DNA of 64,000 nucleotides from Streblospio benedicti (taxonomy: Eukaryota > Annelida > Polychaeta > Spionida > Spionidae): NCBI GenBank assembly GCA_019095985.1, contig CM032669.1:44680467-44744466 (forward strand), written 5' to 3'. How positions within the stretch are numbered: the first letter of the stretch is position 1; every line of letters starts with the position of its first letter. Positions 30,001-39,433 of the stretch are shown here, piece by piece. The position numbers were made by a program, and so were the translations under genes. The notes under the pieces are model-generated. The model was given only the letters and a program-made list of their open reading frames with translations. It made no database searches and was not told where the DNA came from.

Positions 30001-33000
30001 TAGTTTTTTAATAATAAGTGCAGCCATTTTGAATCTCACAACGTAATGATAAAATATGAACAAAAATGGAAGTATATTCCCACACCCCCTGTAGTGTCAA
30101 CGCTGGGCCCGATGGCGGAGCGCCGAGAGGTTTCGATGAAGGAGATGTGCATAGGTCTCCCTTCTGGTCCAGTCCCACCGGCCACCCTCAGAAAAAAAAA
30201 ATGCTTTTAAAATTAAGAAAATATAGTGTATATGTGTTATCAAAAGTTGGTATTCATTATTGGCCAATGCCCATCATTGATGATGCAAAGCAGTCATCAA
30301 CTGGGTCTTTTCCTCAAGTTTTGAAAGTTATATAACCTTCATATTTGCCGGAGCTGCCGGAAAATCAAACACAATTTGATCAATTGTCATTATGATATTT
30401 AAAGTAGAAATATTGTCAAAGTAACTAAAAGTAATGATGTTTGTGTTACATTACCATGTTAATCAATTTACATAGGTTTTTGCTTCGCTAAAAAGAAATT
30501 CAATTGGCTAAAGAATAATTTAGTTCTTTAGCCAATTGGCTAAAAATAATTTCAATTGGCTAAAAAAAAATTTCGTCGTTTAGCCAATTAGCTAAATTTC
30601 AGATGGGTCTAGCGCTAGCCCAGATTAACCGGTCCGTTTTACACCCTAATACATCTCTGGTGAAACCCCTTATAAACATATGGTAATGCAAGATTTCTTT
30701 CTTGTCCTAAACGTCATAAAGAATATGTCGATGAAGCATGTCGAAACTTAGAGAAGAGACTTCAGAACACATGGACAAGAACTGCTATGTGTCAGCAATC
30801 CAGATCCACGTGCACAAAACTGGATACTTGTTTCCAGACAAGAACTGTAAAGTGATTGGCAAAAAAGAGAAGTGGTCCAGACGCAGGACAAGGGAAGCTA
30901 TCAATATCTACAAATGCAAACCAAAGCTGAACTTGAACCAGAGCAAGGCCATCCCCAGTATTGACCAAGCTACTCTGCTGCTTAGGGAATTTCACCCTAC
31001 ATGACACAGTGCCAGCTCAGAACATGCGCAATAAAGGGATAAATCTGCTTACTTCCCAGTCAAAGGGGAAATGTTCCTTCAAACGTAGCAAAAAGTAACT
31101 TTTGTAGTCACTAACAATTTGTTGGTATTGATACATTTTTTGGTTTTTTAATACGTTTTAATCAGATAATCTTTTTACAAGCTTATTTTGCACCCATTGA
31201 TCCCAGGATTAGATACAATAATGGCCCACGTTCTAATAACTGAGGACAATAATTTCACAGTTGAAGTATCAAATTGCTACATTCATATGATAGTCCTGCA
31301 TGTTCAGAGAAGCATAATAATGAAAGTGCTAGCCCTTGTCATGAAGATCGAAAACCAATGAAATATTGGAAATACTTTTTTTTTTCAAATAAGTGTTCAA
31401 AATCAATATCATAATGAATTGAATAACATATCAGGTTGCCACCGGAGACAGGAGAGAAGATTTCAATGGGCCTTAGTTTGCTCCTCGCCTATGCTGTGTT
31501 CATTCTCATTGTGTCTGAAGATGTGCCCAAAACTTCTGAGGCAATTCCTCTTCTTGGTAAGTGTGTCTAACTCCTCTGAGGCAATTACTATTTTTGCTAA
31601 GTGTGCCCAAAACCTCTGAGGAAATCACTTTTTGGTACATGTATGTGTTAAGGGAGCATGCATAAATTACTTCCCAAGGGGGGTCGGCCATTTGGTTTAA
31701 CCAACTTTGAAAAATTCAGTGACCCCCCATTTCTGAAAATGAAAAACTGAGTGACCCCCCCTCTTGAAAAACTTATAAATTGAGTGACCCAGCCCCCACC
31801 CACCTAATTGCACAATAAAAGTTTACTCTACAATAGTGGAACCATACATATTTTGATGATTGAATGTTATGCAAAGTAGTTGAATAGGCTTCTGATCCAG
31901 ACAGTGATTAGCATGTATTCTTGCATTAAAAAAAAAATAAATTGGTTTTGGTATGAAACATGTATATTGTTACGTCATTCCTGTTGAAATACTTGCAGTT
32001 TTCTCAATTCGCGCCAAAAGTGCATAAAATCTCAATGTGTCGGACATAAAATTGAGTGACCCCCCTTTTGTAACATTTAAAATTGAATGACGCCCCCTTG
32101 GACACTATGTAAAACAGAGCAACCCCCCCACCAAATGGCCGACCCCCTCTAGGAAGTAATTTATGTTTGCTCCCTAAGTGTGTCCAATTCGTGTAAGGAT
32201 GTGCTTTTAATCATTCTCATTCATATAAAAATTTCCAGAACTGGATCCTTGTTATTGTGTTGTATAACAAAATATTTTCCAATTATCATAATCCCATAAA
32301 TAAAACTGAAACTTTGACTACTGGCTTTTTACAAGTGATCAGTATCTGTACTCAAAAAGTGACTATAGTCTGTCTTTGTATTATTTACATGTACACCATA
32401 AAAATAGCAGTTGCAAGATGTGAACTTATACTCTGTGTGCATACGTTGTATGTGGATGTACATGATTGTATGTGACAATATGCCCAATCCTTTAGAAAAT
32501 AGTATATAAAGTGATACATGTCAATGACCTAACTTGATGTTCTTCATGAGAGCCAAATGTGCTCATCTAATAAGCTTGATATCAAAATATCAAATGTTAA
32601 TATGGGACTTCAAACTGGTTGTTTAACCTCTTGGACGCCATTTGTCGACAAAAGTCGACGTACGTAAATTACTTCTATACGCCAACAGTCGACAAAAGTC
32701 GACAGGCTCACTCAAAAAACTGTTTGAGTTTGACTGCCATGTTCGTATGTAAGCACTCGTGGTTCTAGTCTCAAATTCCGGTGTGTCAACAACAACAACT
32801 TTACCTTGTCATTTCGATGTATTTTTAGAAGTAAATAAGCAGCATAGTGTTAATATTTTAATTCTATTAGTGTGAACGAATATTTACCCATGAAACACGC
32901 ATTATCTGCTGCAATTTTGAGCCCTGAAATACTGTTATTTGTGTTCACAAAACCATGGCTTGTCATACATGGTTGGAATCCTCGTGAAACAGCTATTCAC

Positions 33001-36000
33001 AGAGACCTTATACAAATGTGAAACTAGACTCGTCAACATTATATACTGATATCTATTTTTAGCCTTGAAAGCTGAATTCTTAGGTTCAATCGCCAGCAAA
33101 ACTACGTTGACACTGCTAAGGAATTCCAATCAGCCTTTATCAAGAGCGCTCTTAACGATTCTATATCAGCGCCGCGCGCTGCGCAAGGCTGATTTCCGGG
33201 AAATACCGGTTTTTGGTGAGATCAGCCATCTTGTGACGAACTAGAACATTTTGAAGAAGAATTTATCATATTATTCCTCGTCCATGCCCCATCTTATTGT
33301 ATCTTGGACACCGGATCACAAATAAACCGTTTGGCAAACTACCCAAAAAGTGTGGACGTCGGAAATCTCGTATTTCTGTCAAAACGGATGATGTGTTTCT
33401 CGAGTGATAGAATGATGCCTGTCAAAGACTCATGACTATAAAGAAATCAAGTTTGAACACGTTTTTGGTCCGTATTATTGTAAGTGAAAATATATTATTA
33501 TGAAATAGGGATTGTTTATGGTGTTTTTTGTGTCTATCCTGGATAAAAAGTCGCTGCACTTAAAATTTCTACTGATGCTATGACATTTAAAATCAACCAC
33601 GCAAGCTGTCAAATGAATGGACAATTACTCGAAATTGTCAAAATTTAACTTGATGTTGTATGTATCTTTATTTATAATGGTAAAAATAAGAAACTAGACT
33701 GTCTCCTGAATGTGCACTGTAAATGTGAAAATGTTCTGATGAAAAACGTAAGAGCTACAAAGGATCATATTTCAACTATGACAACTGAAGCCCCTCACTG
33801 TGAATAACACGTCACGCAAAATGCGTGTCTGGCACTCAGGGGGTATATAGACTTAGTGAATTTACTTCCGGCTTCGAGAGGGTTAAAACACTTCAATTCA
33901 GCATGCATGAAAGTCGTGATACAAATCTACAACCATGGTGATTCCCTTAGGCTTTTATGTTGAAAAATTGTCAATTTAGTTGGTGACATTTTACATGAAT
34001 GTATAAGTTTTAGCAATGGGCTGGATTGCTTACAAATTTGGGATAAGCGTTTCCATGGTTTGGCTTTATACCGTAAGACATGCTTTTTCAGTGACCTACC
34101 TGGTGTTCTTTATGGGTGCTACATGTGTGACGGTGATCCTATCTGTGTTCGTGCTGATCCTTCATCACGTGCCCAGTGACAAGCCTCCTCCACACTGGCT
34201 CAGCAACCTCACACACAACTACCTCGCAAAATTCCTGGGCTACAGCAAGGACTACATCCTCAAATGGGCGCCGAAAAAGGTATAAACAATTTTATTAACT
34301 TTGTTCCACTTAAAACTTATATAACATGTGTGCTTCTCTCAAAGTGTCAGCAGAGGTCTGTATAATCAAGTGGGTGACCAAAAGGGTATGTATAATGCAG
34401 AGATGTGAACTTACGGGAAAAAAAATGTAAAATAACAATTTTTGTGGTCTATGTAATCAGTACGTCCGGGATAGTGGTTTATTACGGGATTTTAAGATGA
34501 GCACAAAACCTTGATTTTTTTCTTTGAAATTACCAGCAGACTGACTGTCCAGATGTTAGTGATGAAACGATTATCGCCGATAAACGATGAATCGTCGTTC
34601 ACGGTGATGCGATCCGATAATCGATTCCAATTTACCAGAATCGATTCATCGCTAGACATCGTATTTTTCAATAAATTGGAGCTTTACTTGCACCAATAAC
34701 CTGAATCACCCGAGGAAGAAGTAGTATCTTTTTATTTTTTACTAGTCCGCATTTCGAAGGCTCGACCACGTTACGCAATAAGATGATCTATAGATATGGG
34801 TGCGAACTTTTGCTTTCGTTTTTGCTGCGAATGCGCGAGCGAGACATTTGAACTCCTGAGCATGCGCACTGGCACGGAAACATGCTTGTGTATATTTTTC
34901 ACATCAAAATAAGTAAGTTATTTCTATTTTCTGGCAAGCATTCGTAATAGATTGGTTGAATAACGTTACTAATAGATTATACATCGCTATATTTGAGAAT
35001 GACAATCAACAAATGTGATGTTCAATCGATTTGACACCCAGAATCACGGCAATACGTGCACAATTAGCCATGTCGCTGATGATGAAAGCAATAGATCAAT
35101 ACAAGTGATTGAAGTTTCTTTCATAATAAACCATGTGTTATGACGTATATGCCCAAGAAAGTTACTTTCGGTGAAATTACCGTGCCAAAATAAATTTTGG
35201 CTAAAAGATATTTTATATGCTTCGCCAATTGGCTATAGGTTCAATTCTTTAATTATAATCATCACCTTTTTTAAGATGGGGACATTTCGATTATTAATCG
35301 ATTAATCGATCGGAAAGGTGTTCCGATTATTCCGATTAAGCGATTCTTGTTTTCTAGCCGATTCCCCATCACTACCAGATGTTCATAATGGACTCTAAAA
35401 ATGGTGCTGGTTCCCGCCTTTTAGTGCATAAAAACTTGTTATCTGGCTGTTGTTTTGCGTTGGGATAAATACATTTATAGTCGGGTACCGATGACTGCAC
35501 TGGCACAAAACTATTAAACATGGCATCTGCTTTAAAGTTTTTCAAACTTAAATAATTTCATTTTACAACATAATTGCATATTTATTACCAGCAATAATGA
35601 AAGGTATCTGTACCACGGACATGTGATTTACAATACTCGATGACAGTTGTGATCCATTCAATTTTGCCACATTGTCATACCAGACTTCAAATGAATTCTT
35701 GTCACAGTCTTCTGCTCTTGTCTTGACAACCTGAGTGTTCAAGAATGAGATCTATTATTATTTCTACAGTGGCAGATTTTGGGGTGGATAAGTGCATGAG
35801 CACAGTAAACCAACATGGTCTAAAGGATTTCAAAATTGCAGTTTCAGAAATGGAGGCCCTCACTTTCCACACTCCCCCCTCCCCTTACCCTCTAGGCACT
35901 GGCATGGGGTAATTAAAAAAACTACACAGTCAGTAATTTGTAATATGTATTGCTTACTATACTAATATTGTGCTAAGTATTCATTATTGTTAAATCTAAC

Positions 36001-38417
36001 TCATTACATGGAGAAAAACAATTAAGATTTTATTAAGATTTTTGTCGGTTTTTATTAAGATTTTTGTCTGAAAATTAAGATTTTTGATGCCTCTGATAAA
36101 GATTTTTTGCAGTGACAGGTTCACATCTCTGATAATGCGGTCAAACCTGTTGTAGCACATCAACTTGGCACCCAAAACATGTATGTACCAATAACAAGTA
36201 GGTTTCTCAAAGTAGCAGTGGATGACTATGGATCTATCTATTTCATGCAGGGCCTTTATTTATTTATTTATTTTATTTTTTTCATATCACATTACCATGG
36301 CATCGATGCTCTTTCAAAATAAAGCAAGACGTATAGCAATTCATGTACAGCGCTGGGTTTTTGTAGATCTATATAATCGTGATCATGCGATGATTTAACT
36401 CATTATTCTGGAGGCTTCAAAATGTCAACAGCCTGACATTTCCATGTCATCTATGGGTGCCCAAAAAGATAACTGTAAATGAGTTTATTAATTTGTTGGA
36501 CTTGTGACAGGAGAGAAACTCTTGTTTATCATCAACTTGCCATTTGGTAAGGCTCTGTCAAACTTGTGATAGATATTATCAAGTGGGTGCCTATATGCAT
36601 ATAGTTGTTGCAAATATTACAAAGAAAAAATATAGTTTCATTTCACCTTTTTGTCTATTTTTCAACGCTTATTAAAAGCACCTAATAAAACTGAGAAGTA
36701 AATTAATTGTTTTATGGGAAATTTTTCAACAATGATTTTCGCTAATAATCCACATGGATAATGCCGCAGAAGTTACTCTAGCAAAATTGAGGCATAGACT
36801 CTTCATTCAAATGATTTTCTGCTGATAATTAAAATTTCTAGTACTACATTTCATTGTTTATTAGGGAATAATCATAAATAATGATACGGGGTGGGGGGGG
36901 GGGGTCGACCAAATTTTATGATTCCTTTGGGGCCTTCGCTGAACTTTTTTATGACGCTACGGTATTTTTTATTCAAATATTTCCTTTTAGCAATTGTCCA
37001 GAAATGCAATGACTATGTAGAGGAATTTTGCTTTAGCGGGGGTGGGGGTTGGTCACTCAACTATTTAAAATGTTGGTGGGGGGGGGTTGTCGGTTAACTT
37101 TTTCTTCGAGTCCCAAAAAATGGACAAAAATAAATACAAGATTTCCACATAACAATTTGGTCACATAAACATATATTAGACTCGTTACGCTGTCTGTTCA
37201 TGGCAAGTCATTCACGTGGGAGATATTAGGTGGCACATGCTGAAACCCAATGAAAATGAAATATTTTGTTGGAGTATTGGCATGGCCACATCCCTTGCAA
37301 GCCCTCACCCCTGTGGGAAATTCATATGTTCCTCGAACGTCTGCTCATCTAGTTATCAAAATTATTCCTCTCACAGAACAATGCTACTGGTGGTTGAAAC
37401 TCAGATCGCGCAACCTTGTAGGTCACGTGATGCAAGTTGGAGAAGGTTTAAGGCAGGGAGATCTCCATGAATCTTCTCCAAGTTGCATCATGTAACCTAC
37501 ATAATCACATGAACTGAGTTTCAACCGCAAATAGCATTGTCGATGCTGTCTAGACAATAGCAAAACATGTGCAAAGCCAGGAAAAACCATAGTTCTTTGA
37601 TGATAATTATAACATCAAAACCAGAACACACTATTATATAGCCTCCATTCAAGTGCACAAATTAATTTTAAATTTCTTTGTCATGCAGCATATAACTTCT
37701 GACTTAGTTGGAGTAACTCCATGTGATGCACAACAACTTAGTCGAGAGCTACAAGAGCTAGATGATGACAATTTTGAAACCTGATTTGTGAACTCATTGA
37801 CGAGTTTGACTTATGTTCAATATGTGCAACCTAATCATTCACATCTAATTCGACAATTGAAATTAATTTCATCCAGACTTCATTCAATACTTTAAAGTAT
37901 TCTTTCTTCTATTTTTAAGTATAAAGCATGGGACATTCCACAAGAGATCGATCCTGACGTGTTTCTTAACACGTCTACTCACTTCGATCAAAAGGCTCTT
38001 CATGAAGATGATGATGACAGCATAGATGCAGGAATACCAGGTCCATCGACTAGAAAAGCAAAGACAAGGAATCCAGAGAACAAAGGGAAGAAAGTGAAGA
38101 AACAAAAATCAAAAACTGGCTTATTCCAAAAAAAGGGTTCAGTGGAAAATCTTGATAAAGACGATGAGAGCAATCATGAATTGGAAATACTGGCAAAAAT
38201 AGAGAGTTATCTGCATGAATGGAGAGAGGAAGAGAGGAGAGACAGAAAGGCTAACTACATCAATGAACAATGGACAGAAATTGCGCATGTATGGGACAGA
38301 ATGTTTTTCTGGATTTTCCTCTTCGCTGTAATTGTAGTTTCAATTATTGTGTTTGGTGTGTTGCCCGCTCTCAAACCACAACTGGATATTCACAACGTAC
38401 CTGATGTATATGAGTAG
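15009..38417 (+). CDS. Alpha-type nicotinic acetylcholine receptor-like subunit, 11 coding exons
   Basis: Exons: 15009-15069, 17021-17080, 18055-18227, 19755-19799, 20033-20142, 21175-21319, 21579-21773, 27796-27884, 31435-31556, 34092-34279, 37920-38417. All are GT-AG and in phase, giving about 561 aa. Residues 1-20 form a hydrophobic signal peptide. The Cys-loop is Cys186 to Cys200 with 13 residues between. Trp207 (SNWAY) matches loop B and Tyr250/Cys252-Cys253 (YTCC) is the alpha-type loop C. M1 is near 270-292. M2 starts [14 protein letters not shown], with Glu at -1' and Leu at 9', predicting a cation channel. M3 is near 336-358. A Lys-rich cytoplasmic loop and MA helix lead to M4 (about 524-545). 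The loop A Tyr is replaced (LPSFILIN), so agonist binding may differ. The first two exons are chosen by phase and signal peptide and are less certain than the rest. Confidence 0.85.
15805..15990 (+). repeat. Dispersed direct repeat, copy 2
   Basis: Diverged partner of 14190-14405, now inside receptor intron 1. Confidence 0.6.
16244..16622. mobile_element. MITE with ~70-bp terminal inverted repeats
   Basis: Left arm AAAACTCACTCATT..TTTGGTGAGACTTTC..TTCTTGTCA (16266-16300) is inverted at 16566-16612, and the outer AGTTACCTGTAG matches CTATAGGTAACT. The interior contains facing G-run and C-run tracts (16396-16404, 16462-16496). It lies in receptor intron 1. No target-site duplication was defined. 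Confidence 0.7.
17335..17410 (+). pseudogene. Decayed partial copy of receptor exon 5
   Basis: The intronic sequence encodes [12 protein letters not shown], matching [12 protein letters not shown] of the true exon at 20033-20142, including identical ATATGGCTGCCAAGTTTTAT. The copy lacks the exon's donor (CTTCAGGAA in place of ACGTAAGG). It lies upstream of exons 3 and 4, so it is out of order and not part of the mRNA as modelled. Confidence 0.65.
17585..17975. mobile_element. MITE with inverted ends, related to 16244-16622
   Basis: Left TACATTGTTGACAATACTTTC is inverted at the right as GAAAATCTTGCCAACAATGTA. Inner inverted blocks CTTCATCAGGCC / GGCCCGATGAAG and CATGTGCCAGCAGA / TCTGCTGGCACATG lie between. 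The interior G-run is similar to that of the MITE at 16244. Confidence 0.65.
18281..19679. mobile_element. DNA transposon with CAGAGTTGCCAA ends and 6-bp target duplication
   Basis: Perfect 12-bp ends CAGAGTTGCCAA (18281) and TTGGCAACTCTG (19679), flanked by TTAATG on both sides (18275-18280, 19680-19685). The subterminal regions hold repeats of ATTCCGAAATT and CAGAAATTT. No transposase was seen, so it is non-autonomous. It lies in receptor intron 3. Confidence 0.85.
20215..20318 (-). mobile_element. tRNA-derived SINE (second family), minus strand
   Basis: On the minus strand there is an A-box-like CCGAGTAGATAAGG (20306-20293), followed by GGACTC and a canonical B box GGTTCGAATCC (20260-20250), as in Leu/Ser-type tRNA-derived SINEs. 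There is no proper acceptor stem, so it is not a tRNA gene. It lies just past the donor of receptor exon 5. Confidence 0.6.
20562..21125. mobile_element. TA-flanked MITE with C-tract arms, copy 1
   Basis: Termini TAGGGAGCGACCATCATTA (20562) and TAATGATGGTCACTCCCTA (21125) are inverted and begin or end with TA. The interior has several AAAATTGAGTGCCC-type units with C-runs facing both ends. Its relative lies at 31649-32177. Confidence 0.75.
21936..22974. mobile_element. TTAA element A (piggyBac-like, non-autonomous)
   Basis: TTAA at 21936-21939 and 22971-22974 flanks inverted ends CCCATTCGTATCGG / CCGATATGAATGGG. Just inside the left end is the palindrome ATGTCCCTTGAGGGACAT. The right end carries GACGTTTTGCGT. 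The TTAA target and CCC..GGG termini are features of piggyBac. There is no transposase, and ORFs are short and unlike it. Confidence 0.8.
23087..24409. mobile_element. ACTGTAAAACTAG MITE, interrupted by TTAA element D
   Basis: Termini TACTGTAAAACTAGAA (23087) and TTTCTAGTTTTACAGTA (24409) are inverted, with TTCGTGG / CCACGAA motifs next. About 1.1 kb of the interior is the later TTAA insertion at 23193-24316. A fragment of the same MITE lies at 7322-7440. Confidence 0.7.
23193..24316. mobile_element. TTAA element D (piggyBac-like, non-autonomous)
   Basis: TTAA at 23193 and 24313 flank CCCTTTGCCGGTCGG / CGGCGACCGACAAAGAG. The left subterminal palindrome is AAGGCATTTATGCCTT. It is inserted into the ACTGTAAAACTAG MITE. 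No transposase frame. Confidence 0.75.
24752..26400. repeat. AACCGGTT-rich element split by TTAA element B
   Basis: Clusters of GGTTAACCGGTT / AACCGG lie at 24759-24825 and 26349-26370 on either side of element B and probably are the two ends of one older transposon. Exact termini were not resolved. Confidence 0.4.
24880..26134. mobile_element. TTAA element B (piggyBac-like, non-autonomous)
   Basis: TTAA at 24880 and 26131 flank CCCTTTGGATGCCC / GGCGTCGAGAGGG. The left end carries two copies of the palindrome GGGCTCCTACAGGAGCCC (second copy GGGCTCCTGTAGGAGCC). Near the right end is the palindrome CACGCAAAATGCGTG. Its body is about 90% alike to element C, from TTTGAGTTTG onward. Short ORFs at 25508-26166 do not resemble a transposase. 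Confidence 0.8.
27046..27458. mobile_element. hAT-type MITE with perfect 8-bp target duplication
   Basis: CTGGCCAG occurs at 27038-27045 and 27459-27466. Ends TAGGCCTGTACCGATAC and GTATCGTTGCAGTCCTA are inverted, and internal ACGATAC motifs repeat. The 8-bp TSD and TAGG..CCTA ends fit hAT. 413 bp, no ORF. Confidence 0.88.
28900..30628. mobile_element. TTAA element E inserted in the Penelope-like element
   Basis: TTAA at 28900 and 30625 flank CCTGGGCTCGCGCTA / TAGCGCTAGCCCAGA, 13 of 15 positions inverted. The right arm has TTTAGCCAATTGGCTAAA-type palindromes. A ~110-bp stretch (29265-29375: ATTATTCGTC, TGCCTCATCT, TTGGCAAACTA, AAGTGTGGACG) is shared with elements B and C, linking E to that group. 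It contains a SINE S1 copy. Confidence 0.75.
29733..29905 (-). mobile_element. SINE S1 copy, inverted, 5' truncated
   Basis: Reverse complement of the 3' body of the SINE at 9432-9810: GGCCACGTGGTGTT, GGCAGGCTAGGTAGCCAACTG, CACACTAGCTATAG, TTCTTTTACGTGCAGAG. It lies inside TTAA element E. Confidence 0.75.
31435..31556 (+). CDS. Receptor exon 9 encoding M2, with a tandemly repeated 3' edge
   Basis: Encodes [20 protein letters not shown] and on to the start of M3. The donor is CTTG|GTAAGTGTG. The 3' 40 bases plus donor are repeated twice in the intron (about 31563-31600 and 31601-31640), each with TCTGAGGCAATT or TCTGAGGAAATC. The repeat donors have become GCTAAGT and GGTACAT, so the original site should be used. 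Confidence 0.85.
31649..32177. mobile_element. TA-flanked MITE with C-tract arms, copy 2
   Basis: Ends AGGGAGCATGCATAAATTACTTCC-like (31651) and GGAAGTAATTTATGTTTGC (right), each 24 bp with two mismatches. Interior units TGAGTGACCCCCC face both ends, as in 20562-21125. Lies directly after the repeated splice-site block. Confidence 0.75.
32623..33886. mobile_element. TTAA element C (piggyBac-like, non-autonomous)
   Basis: TTAA at 32623 and 33883 flank CCTCTTGGACGCC / GGCTTCGAGAGGG. The left end carries two copies of GTCGACAAAAGTCGAC, quite unlike B, while the body from 32720 to the right end is about 90% alike to B. Right subterminal palindrome CACGCAAAATGCGTG is shared with B. Confidence 0.8.
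34398..36131. mobile_element. DNA transposon with CAGAGATGTGAAC ends and 6-bp target duplication
   Basis: CAGAGATGTGAAC (34398) and GTTCACATCTCTG (36131) are perfect 13-bp inverted ends, flanked by ATAATG on both sides (34392-34397, 36132-36137). The right part has repeated ATTAAGATTTTTG units. A hAT element lies inside. No transposase seen. Confidence 0.8.
34557..35374. mobile_element. hAT-type element nested in the CAGAG element
   Basis: Perfect 8-bp TSD CCAGATGT at 34549-34556 and 35375-35382, with ends TAGTGATG and CATCACTA. Subterminal runs of CGATTATCG / ATTAATCGATTAATCGAT. 818 bp, no transposase. Confidence 0.88.
36885..37100 (+). repeat. G-tract repeat block
   Basis: Several GGGGGGG tracts with GTCGACC, TTGGTCACTCAA and TTGTCGGTTAACTT, resembling the arms of the C-tract MITEs. 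Not resolved as a full element. Confidence 0.5.
37378..37540. mobile_element. Short palindromic MITE
   Basis: ACAATGCTACTGGTGGTTGA..ACTCAG is inverted as CTGAGTTTCAACCGCAAATAGCATTGT. The inner GGAGAAGGTTT / AATCTTCTCC and TGATGCAAGTTGG / CCAAGTTGCATCA arms also pair. 163 bp. Confidence 0.75.
37689..37782 (+). CDS. Possible alternative terminal exon of the receptor gene
   Basis: An acceptor TTTGTCATGCAG at 37677-37688 opens, in the phase left by exon 10, a 31-codon frame beginning [17 protein letters not shown] and ending at TGA. It would give a subunit with M1-M3 but no M4. No downstream donor in frame was found, so it is either a terminal or poison exon, or chance. Confidence 0.3.
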
Positions 38418-39100
38418 CAGAACTCAGAATATGAGGCTCATAACTCTTAGCTGGGCTTATCAAAAGAAATGTATTCAAATTTTGTTGGTGAAAATGTTAT
38501 ATCACCCATCACATTTACATTTGTCTGTTGTTACTTTGATCTATTGTTACTTTAAACCGAGTTTCTAGTATAGTAAAGTTTACCAACTGATAACCAATGT
38601 AGATTCACAAACTTTGATCTTTCATTTTATGTCTTCAAAATAAGTCATAATCTTTCATCAAATACTAATTTTGAATTATTCATTTACAAATTATCTTTTG
38701 ATAAATATAAGAATCCTATATGGTTCAGAAGGAAAAGCTACAATTTTGATTGCTCAACCAAAATCAATGCTAATAAAGCTACAAAACCAGCTAAGCATCT
38801 GTTTTACACACCTTGTATTTGGTCTGGATCTACACCTTAATAACAATTATAGTTTATAAAGGTTGGGCAGGTGAAGGCTATGGCCGTTCACACTTTATCA
38901 GCCGGAAGGTTCTTCTATTTCTCTTCTCATTACATGAATGGCTGGGACTGACACGAGGGTGCAATTTAAAATGCACTGTGCATCTACATGTATTTGGAAA
39001 AGACTGGTTATCCATGACACTTGATTCACAGAGCTGGTATATAGAATCTAAAACAAGTTTAATTACTACGTGACACAAAAGTGTACTCAAATCTACATAG
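38418..39100 (+). other. Receptor 3' UTR region
   Basis: No coding after the stop at 38415-38417. A polyadenylation signal AATAAA is present at 38772-38777; its use is inferred. Confidence 0.45.
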
Positions 39101-39117
39101 TGAATTTTGATTCGCCA

Positions 39118-39170
39118 AAGTTACGCCACATGGCCTCCGTCTGCTATAATCATCAAAGTTGATGGCTGCA
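39118..39170 (+). mobile_element. SINE S1 3'-end fragment
   Basis: CCACATGGCCTCCGTCTGCTA and TCATCAAAGTTGATGGCTGC match the 3' end of the SINE at 9432-9810. Confidence 0.65.
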
Positions 39171-39433
39171 GAGTATCGATACATACATTTTCCATTGTTT
39201 TATGACTTATTGTGTTTGTTTTGTTTTTCGTTTTTTTTTAATAAGACATTTGGGGGTCTGATGCAGAGATCATGTTCCCACTTCATATTTTAATTTTAGC
39301 CAATTTCCCACTCTACTAGTAAATTTTATCCCTGTTCTCACTGAAGTTGACTGAACACTTTAATGCATTTTTGCAAATTTCACACTTCACATTTATTTTA
39401 GGCACCAACCATTTGATTATGGGAGGGGGGCAA

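Larger units (their letters stand above)
28390..31012 (+). mobile_element. Penelope-like element fossil, split by a TTAA element
   Basis: The left part (about 28440-28899) encodes the end of a Penelope-type reverse transcriptase, recognisable by [19 protein letters not shown]. The right part (30629-31012) encodes the end of a GIY-YIG-type endonuclease region ([18 protein letters not shown]). The element is 5' truncated and broken. Element E sits between the two parts at a TTAA. Located in receptor intron 8. Confidence 0.7.
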
